A DNA stretch of 64,000 nucleotides from assembly GCF_003202235.1 (NCBI RefSeq), contig NZ_MASU01000003.1, positions 1 to 64,000 on the forward strand. The letters run 5' to 3'. A program made the translations under genes and the position numbers. The notes below the pieces were generated by a model. That model was not told where the DNA came from and searched no databases. It worked only from the letters and a program-made list of their open reading frames with translations. This DNA is from Prauserella flavalba. Its GTDB lineage: Bacteria; Actinomycetota; Actinomycetes; Mycobacteriales; Pseudonocardiaceae. Below, piece after piece: positions 47,000 to 55,317 of this stretch (positions within the stretch are counted from its first letter, which is position 1; each line of letters starts with the position of its first letter).

Positions 47000-49072
47000 A
47001 TGGGGATCGAGCTGCCCGCCGAGCTGGCGGACATCGCGGCGCGGACCGGCGTGAGCTGGCCGGAGGCCGACGAGGACGCGATGCGTGAGCAGGCGGGGGC
47101 GTGGCGCCAGGCCGCGCGTGAGCTGACCACGCTCGCCGCCGACGCCGACACCGTGGCGGGCAAGGCGCTCAGCGCGATGACGGGGCCCGCCGCCGAGGCC
47201 GCGGGCGAACGGTGGTCGGGGTTCGTCGAGCCGGACCACGGGCGCCTGACCGTCGCCGCGCGCGGCGCTGACGAGGCCGCGAACCGGCTCGAGTCCGCAG
47301 CCGAGCAGGTCGGTGCCGCGAAGGTCGAGATCGTGCGCCAGCTCGTGGACGCCGCGAGGAACCACGACGCCGCGGTCGCCGCGGCCGACTCGGGGCATCC
47401 GACCGCGCTGGCCGGGCTCGACACCGCGCTGCGCGGCACGGCGACCAACGTCGGTGCGATCTCGGGCGGGCTCGTGGACGCCGTCGGCCCCGGCGCGAAC
47501 GGCACCGTGCACGCCGTCGGCGACGTCGTCGACCCGAACCCCGGTACTCACTCGCCCGACGGGCAGGCCGGGCTGCTCAGCACCGCGACCGGCCTGCCGG
47601 CCACGGTGGTGGACGGTGCGCTGTCGCCGGTGGGGGGACCGCCAGGGCTTTCCCCGGTCGAGGCGCTGCCCGCCGATGTCGTGCCGTTGCCCGAGCGACA
47701 CCGGCCCGAGGACGTCCTCCCACTGCCGGGGGAGCGCCCACTCGGCGACCGGGCGCCCGAGGTGCCGGAGGTGCGGTCCGAGCTGCCGGACGTGCGGCCC
47801 GAACCGGCGTCGCCGCCGGTGTCCGTACCCGACGACGTGGGCACCGGCCCCATCGCGTTGCCCGGCGCCGACGCGCCGACCCCGCCGAGGGGCGCCTACG
47901 GCGGCTTTCTGTCCCCTGGCGGCTTCGACGACGTTCCCACCCCGCCCACCGGTATCGCCGCGCCGGGACCGGGCGCGCACGGCATCCCGACGCCACCGGC
48001 GCAAACGCACCTGGCCGGGTTCTCCGGGGGTCCCGCCGCACCTGTTCCGCCGCCACCGGCGCCGATCCTGCCGCCCGGCCAGCAGTTCGCGGGCCAGCCC
48101 TATGCGCCGCAACCGTTTGCGGGCCAGCAGTTCGGCCCCGCGCCCTACGCAGGTGCCGCACCGGGCCAGGCACCGATGTCGCCGCCGATGCCGCCGCCGG
48201 GGCAGGCGGCGGGCGTCGCGCCGGCACCGCCCCGCCTCGCGCCCGGCGTCCCGGCACCGCCCGCCCGTTGGGCGCCCGACCCGCAACCGGCACCTCCGGC
48301 ACAGCCGTACCCGCCGCAGGGGCGTCCGCCCGAGCCGGTCCGCCCGCAGCAGCCGGCGGCGCCGGTTCCGCTCGGGGCACCGAGGCAGGAGCGGGAGAGC
48401 ATCGTCGCGCTGTTCCGAGTGCACATGTTCCCCATCGGGCACCTGCCGGTCGCCGCCGACCGGCCCGCGCGGCAGCTACCGTTGCCCGACGCGGACGCCG
48501 ACACCGCCGTGTGGCTGCGGTTCCCACCGCACGACCACCCCCGTTCGGATTTCATCGACCCGGGGCACGCGCTGGCGTGGCTGCGCAACGGCTGGCGTCA
48601 GCCCGCGCCGCCGCCCGCGGAGGTGCTGCCGTGCCCGCCCGAGGCGCTGACCGAGGGCTACGACCCGCTCGGCGACCTTTCCGAGCGCGAGTGGGACGGC
48701 CGCTACCTCGTGCCGGGTGAGCGGACCGAGTACGTCTGGCCTCCGGGTGAGCGCTACCCGGAGGGTGGGTGCGAGGACGGTGAGCCGGTGCTGCTCGGCG
48801 AGGGCACGCTGCTCGACCGCTTCGGCACCGCGCATGGCCGGGTCTTCGCGGGCGACGGCACGCCGTTCGCGCGGCGCTCGCTACCGCCCGCCCACCGCGA
48901 GGCCGGCTACCGGCGCTACCGCGTGGTGCGCGAGGTGCCCATGTGGAAGGCGATCTCCGCGGGCTGGTTCGCGCAGGCGGGCGGGGGTGAGCGGTACCGC
49001 TCGGTGTACTCGGCCGCCGAGCTGGTGACGCTGGGCTACCTTGCCGACATCACGTTCGAGGAGAGGGCATGA
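47000..49072 (+). CDS. Type VII-linked toxin with C-terminal TNT (NAD glycohydrolase) domain
   Basis: 690 aa. Residues 1-160 form a helical WXG100/ESX-like region (ELTTLAADADTVAGKALSAM). About 170-475 is a Pro/Ala/Gln-rich linker. The C-terminal domain, 586-690, matches the tuberculosis necrotizing toxin family: LLDRFGTAHGRVFAGDGTPF, RSLPP, YRRYRVVREVPM and WFAQAGGGERY. Relatives such as CpnT hydrolyse NAD+. Where CpnT, from memory, reads GGGIQY this protein reads GGGERY, so a Gln is replaced. ATG at 47000 has TAGGGG 7 bases upstream. Coupled to an immunity gene by a four-base overlap. Confidence 0.85.
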   Translation: MGIELPAELADIAARTGVSWPEADEDAMREQAGAWRQAARELTTLAADADTVAGKALSAMTGPAAEAAGERWSGFVEPDHGRLTVAARGADEAANRLESAAEQVGAAKVEIVRQLVDAARNHDAAVAAADSGHPTALAGLDTALRGTATNVGAISGGLVDAVGPGANGTVHAVGDVVDPNPGTHSPDGQAGLLSTATGLPATVVDGALSPVGGPPGLSPVEALPADVVPLPERHRPEDVLPLPGERPLGDRAPEVPEVRSELPDVRPEPASPPVSVPDDVGTGPIALPGADAPTPPRGAYGGFLSPGGFDDVPTPPTGIAAPGPGAHGIPTPPAQTHLAGFSGGPAAPVPPPPAPILPPGQQFAGQPYAPQPFAGQQFGPAPYAGAAPGQAPMSPPMPPPGQAAGVAPAPPRLAPGVPAPPARWAPDPQPAPPAQPYPPQGRPPEPVRPQQPAAPVPLGAPRQERESIVALFRVHMFPIGHLPVAADRPARQLPLPDADADTAVWLRFPPHDHPRSDFIDPGHALAWLRNGWRQPAPPPAEVLPCPPEALTEGYDPLGDLSEREWDGRYLVPGERTEYVWPPGERYPEGGCEDGEPVLLGEGTLLDRFGTAHGRVFAGDGTPFARRSLPPAHREAGYRRYRVVREVPMWKAISAGWFAQAGGGERYRSVYSAAELVTLGYLADITFEERA

Positions 49073-49341
49073 ACACCGAGTCGATCATGCGCTGGCTGGA
49101 GGCCGTGGGCGTGCCGCCCGAGGTCGTGTCGGTCGGCAGCGAGGCCGACAACGCGTGGTGCCTGCTCCGCACCGAGGACGCGGGCGAGGACGGCGACGTC
49201 GCGTTCGAGGTGTTCTGGCGCGAGCAGGGCAACCGCTACGACTGGGCCCGCTTCACCAACGAGCAGGTCGCCTGCCACTACCTTTTCGGACGGCTCGCCT
49301 GGGCCCAGGTCGCCAGGGGCGCGGTCGGCGTCCTGCCCTGA
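49069..49341 (+). CDS. Immunity protein for the TNT toxin (IFT-like)
   Basis: 90 aa, acidic. MNTESIMRWLEAVGVPPEVVS, CLLRTEDAG, VFWREQGNRYDWARF and QVACHYLFGRLAWAQV resemble the immunity factor of CpnT (Rv3902c). It begins within the toxin stop (ATGA), as expected for a cognate antitoxin that must be made with the toxin. It would bind and block the NAD-hydrolysing domain in the cytoplasm. Confidence 0.82.
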   Translation: MNTESIMRWLEAVGVPPEVVSVGSEADNAWCLLRTEDAGEDGDVAFEVFWREQGNRYDWARFTNEQVACHYLFGRLAWAQVARGAVGVLP

Positions 49342-49360
49342 CCTCCTCGGGCGCACCCAG

Positions 49361-49478
49361 CCGCAGTGAAGGCCACCATGCCTGCGTTGACCGCAGTGAA
49401 GGCCACCATGCCTGCGTTGACCGCAGTGAAGGCCACCTTCACTGCGTCGGGTGCAGGGAAGGTGGCCTTCACTGCGGG
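49361..49478. repeat. Dispersed palindromic repeat B, copy 3 (tandem plus inverted)
   Basis: Three 30-bp direct units beginning CCGCAGTGAAGGCCACC at 49361, 49391 and 49421, then an inverted unit (GGTGGCCTTCACTGCGG) at about 49451-49478. The first two units end in ATGCCTGCGTTGA and the third in TTCACTGCG. Fills the gap between convergent immunity and hisN genes. Confidence 0.88.
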
Positions 49479-49485
49479 CCGGGGC

Positions 49486-50271
49486 TCAGGGCTTGCGCAG
49501 GAGGTTCAGCGCGGCGTCGTGGACCAGGCCGTTGGTCGAAAGGGCCGTGCCGGTGTCGAAGCGTTCCGCCCCGGCCAGGTCGGTGAAGCGGCCCCCGGCC
49601 TCGGTCACCAGCACCTGCGCGGCCGCCACGTCCCACGGGTTGACGATCGGCTCCGCCGCCACCTCCAGCGAGCCCTCCGCGACCAGGCAGTGGTGCCAGA
49701 AGTCGCCGAACGCCCTGCTCTCCCAGCACGCGTCCAGGAAGGCGAGGTAGGCGTCGCGAGAGTGGTACTCGGTCCACGCGCCGAGGTCGGTGGTGGAGAC
49801 GTAGGCGTCGGACAGCTCGGACACGCCCGAGACCGAGAGCCGGTGCTCGCCCGCGCCATCCCGCAGCCACGCCCCGCCGCCCGCGCTCGCCCACCAGCGC
49901 CTGCCGAGCATCGGCGCGCTCACCATGCCCACCACCGGTGTGCCGTCCTCGACCAGCGCGATCAGCGTGGCCCACACGGGGTTGCCGCGGAGGAAGTTCT
50001 TCGTGCCGTCGATCGGGTCCAGCACCCACACCCGGCCCGCCGCGCTCGCCGAGCCGCCGCGTTCCTCACCCGCGACCGTGTCGGTGGGCCGCTCTGCCGT
50101 GATCAGCTCCCTGATCGCGTCTTCGACGGCGGTGTCGGCGTCGGTCACCGGGGTGCGGTCGGGCTTGCTCGACACCCGCAGATCCTGCGCCCGGAACCGG
50201 GCCGAGGTGATCTTGTCGGCGGCGTCGGCCAGCCTGCCTGCGAGGGTCAGATCGGGGGAGTAGCTGGACAC
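49486..50271 (-). CDS. hisN: Histidinol-phosphatase / inositol-monophosphatase family
   Basis: 261 aa. Metal site motifs GEERGG, WVLDPIDGTKNFLRG and C-terminal PWDVAAAQVLVTEAGG are complete. The closest well-known relatives are the HisN-type histidinol-phosphate phosphatases of actinobacteria, but inositol phosphatase activity cannot be excluded. The GTG start at 50271 leaves 42 bases before the divergent response regulator start. Confidence 0.85.
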   Translation of the reverse strand: MSSYSPDLTLAGRLADAADKITSARFRAQDLRVSSKPDRTPVTDADTAVEDAIRELITAERPTDTVAGEERGGSASAAGRVWVLDPIDGTKNFLRGNPVWATLIALVEDGTPVVGMVSAPMLGRRWWASAGGGAWLRDGAGEHRLSVSGVSELSDAYVSTTDLGAWTEYHSRDAYLAFLDACWESRAFGDFWHHCLVAEGSLEVAAEPIVNPWDVAAAQVLVTEAGGRFTDLAGAERFDTGTALSTNGLVHDAALNLLRKP

Positions 50272-50313
50272 GGCAACGATGGTTTCATGGGTTCCGGCCG
50301 TAAGGTTGGCCAG

Positions 50314-51003
50314 GTGAGCATGGTCCTACTTGCCGAAGACGATCCGGCGATCGCGGAGCCGCTGTCGAGGGCGTTGCAGCGGGAAGGTTACGAGGTCGTG
50401 GTGGTCGGGGACGGGTCGTCAGCGCTGGATTTGACCTCCCGGGACCGGGTGGACCTGCTGGTGCTCGACCTCGGTCTGCCGGGCATGGACGGCCTCGAGG
50501 TGTGCCGCAGGCTGCGCGCCAAGGGCAGTGAGCTGCCCGTGCTGATGCTGACCGCGAGGACCGACGAGGTGGACTTCGTGGTCGGCCTCGACGCGGGCGC
50601 CGACGACTACGTCGCCAAGCCGTTCCGCCTCGCCGAGCTGCTCGCCCGCATCCGCGCGCTGCTGCGCAGGCGCGCCCCCGAGGTGATCGAGGCGGGCGGG
50701 GTGCGCATGGACGTCGGCGCCCGCATGGTGACCGTCGACGGCAAGGAGGTTCAGCTCGCCAACAAGGAGTTCGAACTGCTCAGGGTGCTGATGAGCAGGG
50801 CAGGCCAGGTGGTCAGCCGCGAGGACATCCTCTCCGAGGTGTGGAACGACCTGGAGTCGAAGACCTCGAAGACACTCGACATGCACATGTCCTGGCTCCG
50901 CCGCAAGCTCGCCATCGCGGGCGAGAACGGCGCGGGCCGCAAGCCGGGCGAGGAGCACATCGCCACCGTCCGCGGTGTCGGCTTCCGGTTCAACACCGAG
51001 TGA
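50314..51003 (+). CDS. OmpR-family response regulator
   Basis: 229 aa. Receiver domain with acidic pair Asp9/Asp10, phospho-acceptor Asp52 (LLVLDLGLPGMDG) and Lys in DDYVAKPF; C-terminal winged helix (KEFELLRVLMSRAGQVVSRE, TLDMHMSWLRRKL, TVRGVGFRF). GTG at 50314 with TAAGG upstream is preferred; ATG at 50320 is possible. It precedes its sensor kinase by 3 bases. Confidence 0.9.
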   Translation: MSMVLLAEDDPAIAEPLSRALQREGYEVVVVGDGSSALDLTSRDRVDLLVLDLGLPGMDGLEVCRRLRAKGSELPVLMLTARTDEVDFVVGLDAGADDYVAKPFRLAELLARIRALLRRRAPEVIEAGGVRMDVGARMVTVDGKEVQLANKEFELLRVLMSRAGQVVSREDILSEVWNDLESKTSKTLDMHMSWLRRKLAIAGENGAGRKPGEEHIATVRGVGFRFNTE

Positions 51004-51006
51004 CCC

Positions 51007-52290
51007 ATGCGGCGCCGCATCCTCCTGGCCATCCTGCTGGCGGTGACCGTCACCGCGGCGGCGCTGGGCAGCCCGCTCGGCGTCACCGGCTGGCTGCTGG
51101 TGAACAACCTCGCGAAGGAGGATCTCGCCTCCAACGCCCAGCGGATCGCCGCGATCCTCGACGACCAGCTCGCCGACAACCGGCCGCTCGACCTCGACCA
51201 GGTGCGGGCGGCCGTGCCGCAGTCGGGGCAGCTCACCGTTCGCCAGCCGCGCGCTCAGGACCTCACCTACGGTGTCGATCCCGGGCCCGAGGTGGTGGTG
51301 GAGAGCGTGCCGATCGCGCGGGGCGGCACCGTGGAGCTGGCGATCCCGGCCGGCCCGCTGCGCACCCGCCAGATGCAGGTCGCGGCCGCCGTGATCCTGC
51401 TGGTGGTGCTGTCGGTGGGCACGGGCACGGTGGTCGCGACGGTCACCGCGCGCAGGCTCGCCAAACCGCTGCGGCACGTCGCCGACCGCGCCGCGCGGCT
51501 CGGCGGCGGGGACTTCCGGCCGGACGGGCGGCGCTACGAGGTCGCCGAGCTGGACATGGTCGCCGACGCGCTCGACGCCTCCGCCACCGCGCTCGCCCAG
51601 CTCGTGCAGCGGGAACGGCAGCTCGTCGGCGACGTCTCCCACCAACTGCGGAGCAGGCTGACCGCGTTGCAGCTGCGGCTGGAGAGCCTCACCGGCCACC
51701 CCGACTCGGACGTCGCCGAGGAGGCGCAGGCCGCGCAGGAGCAGGCCGACCGGCTCGCCGAGGCGCTCGACGAGCTGCTGGCCGCCGCGCGGGCGGCGAG
51801 CGAGGTCGGCGCCGAGCCGGTGGAGCTCACCGCGGTGCTGCCCGAGGTGAGCGAGGAGTGGCGGCAGCTGCTCAAGGCCGAGGGCCGCACGCTGCGGCTG
51901 CGGGTGGCCGACGGGCTCATGGCGCGGGCGACCCCGGCTCGGCTGCGGGAGGTCATCGGGGTGCTGCTGGACAACGCGCTGCGGCACGGCGCGGGCAACG
52001 TGACCCTCACGGCCCGGCGCGGCGAGGCCGACGGCACCGTGGTGATCGAGGTGACCGACTCGGGCAACGGCGTGCCGGACCAGCTGGCGCCGCACATCTT
52101 CGAACGCGGCTTCTCCGGCGCGGGCTCGTTCGGTGTGGGGCTCGCGCTGGCGAGGGCGCTCGCGGAGGCGGACGGCGGCAGGCTGGAGCTGTCCGGCAAG
52201 CGGCCTGCGACGTTCAGCTTGTTCCTGCGCGTGCCGAGTCCCGCCGATGTCGCGGGCGTGAGCTGGCCCGCCGAGCGGGTGCCGCGCTGA
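51007..52290 (+). CDS. Sensor histidine kinase
   Basis: 427 aa. Membrane helices at about 7-33 and 122-146 enclose a roughly 85-residue extracytoplasmic sensor. HAMP follows (ARRLAKPLRHVADRAARLG), then the dimerisation helix with His212 (LVGDVSHQLRSRLTAL) and an ATPase domain (LLDNALRHGAG, VTDSGNGVPDQ, GVGLALARALAEADGGRLEL). Partner of the upstream regulator. Its stop abuts the stop of the convergent gtrA gene. Confidence 0.92.
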   Translation: MRRRILLAILLAVTVTAAALGSPLGVTGWLLVNNLAKEDLASNAQRIAAILDDQLADNRPLDLDQVRAAVPQSGQLTVRQPRAQDLTYGVDPGPEVVVESVPIARGGTVELAIPAGPLRTRQMQVAAAVILLVVLSVGTGTVVATVTARRLAKPLRHVADRAARLGGGDFRPDGRRYEVAELDMVADALDASATALAQLVQRERQLVGDVSHQLRSRLTALQLRLESLTGHPDSDVAEEAQAAQEQADRLAEALDELLAAARAASEVGAEPVELTAVLPEVSEEWRQLLKAEGRTLRLRVADGLMARATPARLREVIGVLLDNALRHGAGNVTLTARRGEADGTVVIEVTDSGNGVPDQLAPHIFERGFSGAGSFGVGLALARALAEADGGRLELSGKRPATFSLFLRVPSPADVAGVSWPAERVPR

Positions 52291-52821
52291 TCACGCGCGG
52301 GGCGCGCCCGCCAGTTCGCTGTCGCGGTGCCTGCGGCCGAGCTCGTCGGGGAAGACCCACTTCCGCAGGCCCCAGAAGCGGAACACCATCGCCAGCAGCA
52401 TCCCGATCACGGACCCCGAGATGAAGTCGGCCGTCTCCTGAACGAACAGCGACACGTGTGGCCGTTCCAGGTCGAAGACGTAGCGCGAGGCCAGTAGCGG
52501 GATCAGGTTCACGACCACCGCGACGCCGCTGATCAGGAAGAACAGGGCCGCCTCGTGGGCGCGTTCCCGGCCGCCGCGCGTGCGGAACGACCACTCGCGG
52601 TTGAGGATGTAGGACACGATCGTCGCGATGATGATCGCGATGGCCTTCGCGGTGGTCGGCTTGGTGCTCAGCACGGTCAGCTTCAGCAGGTACCAGACGC
52701 CGTTGTCGACGAGGAACGTCGTGCCGCCCACGATCGCGAACTTCAGCAGCTCCCGATGCTTGATCAGCACCGACCGCAGAGGCTCGGGCACTCGGGCGAG
52801 CACGGATTCGACGACGGCCAC
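52291..52821 (-). CDS. GtrA-family membrane protein
   Basis: 176 aa with four membrane helices; the family start LLKFAIVGGTTFLVDNGVWYLL and SYILNREWSFR are clear. GtrA proteins help flip polyprenyl-linked sugars or act in cell-wall glycan assembly. Equivalent to the Rv3277 position near purK. The GT87 mannosyltransferase 3.5 kb away uses such lipid-linked donors, but no operon links them. Confidence 0.88.
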   Translation of the reverse strand: MAVVESVLARVPEPLRSVLIKHRELLKFAIVGGTTFLVDNGVWYLLKLTVLSTKPTTAKAIAIIIATIVSYILNREWSFRTRGGRERAHEAALFFLISGVAVVVNLIPLLASRYVFDLERPHVSLFVQETADFISGSVIGMLLAMVFRFWGLRKWVFPDELGRRHRDSELAGAPRA

Positions 52822-52853
52822 TCCCGCAGTCTACGCAGCGTCGCCGTGGCCGA

Positions 52854-55112
52854 TCAGTCGAACCAGCCGAGCCAGTCGAACGGCGGGGGCTGCGACGACT
52901 TCGGTGGCCGCGAGTGTTCGGGCGCCGGGGTCGGCGTCGGCTTCTCGGGTTTCCGGGGCTTCGAGCGCTCCGGCTGTGAGGGCGGTGACAGCTCCGGTGT
53001 CGTCGGCGGCTCTGGCGAGGTGGGCGGGCCGGGCCAGCGTGATACCGCCGGCTCCGCGGGTGGCGTGGTGGTCGTGCCGGTCGTGGTGCTCGGCGTCGCC
53101 GGTGCGGACGGTGCCGGTTCGGGGGTGGCGGTCGGGGTCGGCCGGTTCTTGCCCGGCCGGTCCGGCCAGTGACACCAGTGCCCGAGGCACTTGATCTCCA
53201 CGGTCTCGGACGTGCTGGCGCTGCCGACCGTCGCGGTGACGGTGACGTCCTTCTCCTTGAGGAAGTGCGAGCGCACGACCACCCAGAACCGGATGGTCTC
53301 GCCAGGTTCGAGCGCGTGGGTGCTCCGGCACGTCACGGAGTCGCCGTCCCGGTCGCACCTCGCTGGCCGGTTGAGGGGCGAGGCGTGTGCGGCCTCGTCG
53401 ACGGTCATCGTCGCCTCGCGGGCGAGCGGGCCGTCGTTGCGGACCTGCACCGACAGCATCCGGCCCCACGGGTGGAAGGCCGGGTCGACCTTCAGGAACA
53501 CCGCGTCCTGCACGGGCGCGACCCGCACCGGGACCCGGATCGAGACCTCGACGGGGCTGCCCGAGTTGACGGTGCCCGTGATCTGCCCCGACACCGCGTC
53601 GGCGGCCGCCTGCAACCGGAACACCAGCACCGCGGACTCGCCGGGTTCGAGTCCCTCCTGCGTCCGGCAGGTCACGGTGCCCGTGCCACCGGGGCACGTG
53701 ACGCGCTCGGCCTGCGGTGCCTGGCGCGCCACCGGACCGCTCGCCGGCGCCCCGCCGCCGCCGCTCGCCGGGCCGATGGCGGAGACCCCCTCGGGCAGGT
53801 TCAGCGTGACGGCCACCGGCTCGGACACGGAGCCCCCGTCGTTGCGGACCGTGATCGGCAGGTCGACCGGGTCGCCGCCAGGGTCGAGCGCGATGCCGTC
53901 GGCGGGGGACTCCGCCGTGACCCCGGGCGGTGCCGGAGCCGGCGGCGGTGCGGGCTCCTGCGGGGCAGGCTGCTGCGCGGGCGGGGGCGGAACGACGGGT
54001 GGCGGAGCGGGCGCGGGAGGCTCCGGCGCGGGCGGCGCGGCCGGTGGAGCGGGCGGCACGGCAGGCGGGTTGGCCGGTGCCTGCACCGCTGGGGGCGGCG
54101 GGGGTGCGGCGGCCGCCGGGATCTCCCGCTGGCCGCCCGCCGTGAGCGCGACGGCGATCGCGGCCGCCATCGCGACCCCGGAGGCGGCGACGCCGACGAA
54201 CTGGCGGGGCCCCGACGCGGCGGCGCTCGCGGCACCGCCTGCCGACCCGGCAGCGGCACCGGCGCCGATCGCGGTCGCGGCGCTCGCCTTGCCCGCACCG
54301 GCCAGCGCGAGGTAACCGAGCACCCCGCCGCCGAGCACGAGCGGAGCGACGATCGCGCGCAGCGCGCCGTTGACGTCGGCGAGCTCGGCGGCCAGCGCGC
54401 GGCAGTCGGCGCATTCGTCGAGGTGCTGCTCCACCTGGGCCCGCTCGCGTTTGGACAGCCCCGAGCGCGTCCACGCGCCGAGCTTGTCGGCCGTGGCCCG
54501 GCAGCGGTCGGCGGACACCTCGGCGAGATGCACCTGCAGGTACGCCTGGCGCAGCCCCTCGCGCGCCCGGTAGGCGAGCGCGGAGACGCCGTTGGGAGTG
54601 AGCCCGAGCAGCGGCGCCACCTCGGCGGGCGACTGCTGCTCGATCTCGGTGTGCCACAGCACGGCCTGCCAGCGCTCGGGCAGCCGCGCGAACGCCTTGG
54701 CCGCGAGCGTGCGCTCGAGCCCGGCCATCGCCGTGTCGGAGAACGGCACCGTCAGCGCCTCGGCCGCCGCGCCACCGCCGGTGGTCATGGCGGTCATGTC
54801 GTCGGAAAGGTCGACGCGCTTGTCCTTGCGCGTCTTGTCGTAGGCCGTGTGCCGCAGGGCCGTCAGCAGGTAGGCGCGGAACGCGCTGTCCGGGCCCTTG
54901 CCCGCGCGCAGCGCGTCGAGCACCTTGGAGAACGCCTCGGAGACCAGGTCGTCTGCCTCCGTCGACGACCGCGCGAGCTGCCTGGCGAGGTTGTAGGCGG
55001 CCGAGACGTGCCGCTCGTACAAGGGCCCGTAGGACTCGAGCCTGCCCTCTCTCACCGCCGCGATGAGCTCGGCATCGCTGGGACCACTGGGGTCGGCGGG
55101 GGCGGTGGTCAC
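52854..55112 (-). CDS. Membrane-anchored ECF sigma factor fusion
   Basis: 752 aa combining several parts. Sigma-70 region 2 at about 14-95 and region 4 at about 133-195 (LPERWQAVLWHTEIE, SPAEVAPLLGLTPNGVSALA). An anti-sigma zinc-finger-like H230-x3-C234-x2-C237 follows, then hydrophobic segments at about 255-272 and 304-326. A Pro-rich stretch (about 335-400) and about 300 residues of two beta-rich, conserved-repeat-like domains come next, with a Thr/Pro tail. The layout matches actinobacterial ECF groups with C-terminal membrane extensions. Start GTG has GGAAAGGAGA upstream. Confidence 0.85.
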   Translation of the reverse strand: MTTAPADPSGPSDAELIAAVREGRLESYGPLYERHVSAAYNLARQLARSSTEADDLVSEAFSKVLDALRAGKGPDSAFRAYLLTALRHTAYDKTRKDKRVDLSDDMTAMTTGGGAAAEALTVPFSDTAMAGLERTLAAKAFARLPERWQAVLWHTEIEQQSPAEVAPLLGLTPNGVSALAYRAREGLRQAYLQVHLAEVSADRCRATADKLGAWTRSGLSKRERAQVEQHLDECADCRALAAELADVNGALRAIVAPLVLGGGVLGYLALAGAGKASAATAIGAGAAAGSAGGAASAAASGPRQFVGVAASGVAMAAAIAVALTAGGQREIPAAAAPPPPPAVQAPANPPAVPPAPPAAPPAPEPPAPAPPPVVPPPPAQQPAPQEPAPPPAPAPPGVTAESPADGIALDPGGDPVDLPITVRNDGGSVSEPVAVTLNLPEGVSAIGPASGGGGAPASGPVARQAPQAERVTCPGGTGTVTCRTQEGLEPGESAVLVFRLQAAADAVSGQITGTVNSGSPVEVSIRVPVRVAPVQDAVFLKVDPAFHPWGRMLSVQVRNDGPLAREATMTVDEAAHASPLNRPARCDRDGDSVTCRSTHALEPGETIRFWVVVRSHFLKEKDVTVTATVGSASTSETVEIKCLGHWCHWPDRPGKNRPTPTATPEPAPSAPATPSTTTGTTTTPPAEPAVSRWPGPPTSPEPPTTPELSPPSQPERSKPRKPEKPTPTPAPEHSRPPKSSQPPPFDWLGWFD

Positions 55113-55317
55113 GGCTCTCCTTTCCTGGCAGACACCTTTTTAGATGCCGCTCAGCGCCAAGTGTGACGGATCGGGTTTATCGCGTCACGCGATGGGTGAG
55201 GCCATGCCCCGGGAGTCGCAACCGGTTCACCCGATGTTTCGTCCGATTGTCGTCACGGGGGCCGGGTACGCGCGTCACGTGATCAGGCAAGGTTTTTCAG
55301 TTGGTTAGGGGGTGTGT
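55113..55317. promoter_or_regulatory. Divergent promoter region between the sigma factor and GGDEF-like genes
   Basis: 205 bases without a gene. Ribosome-binding sites are clear at both ends (GGAAAGGAG for the sigma gene, AGGGGG for the other). I could not assign an autoregulatory ECF-type -35/-10 with confidence. Confidence 0.4.

Noticed and set aside
45014-48442. 1142-codon minus-strand open frame
   Set aside because: Shadow of the HMG-CoA lyase and toxin operon; arginine/histidine-rich with no domain, while the plus strand has clear families.
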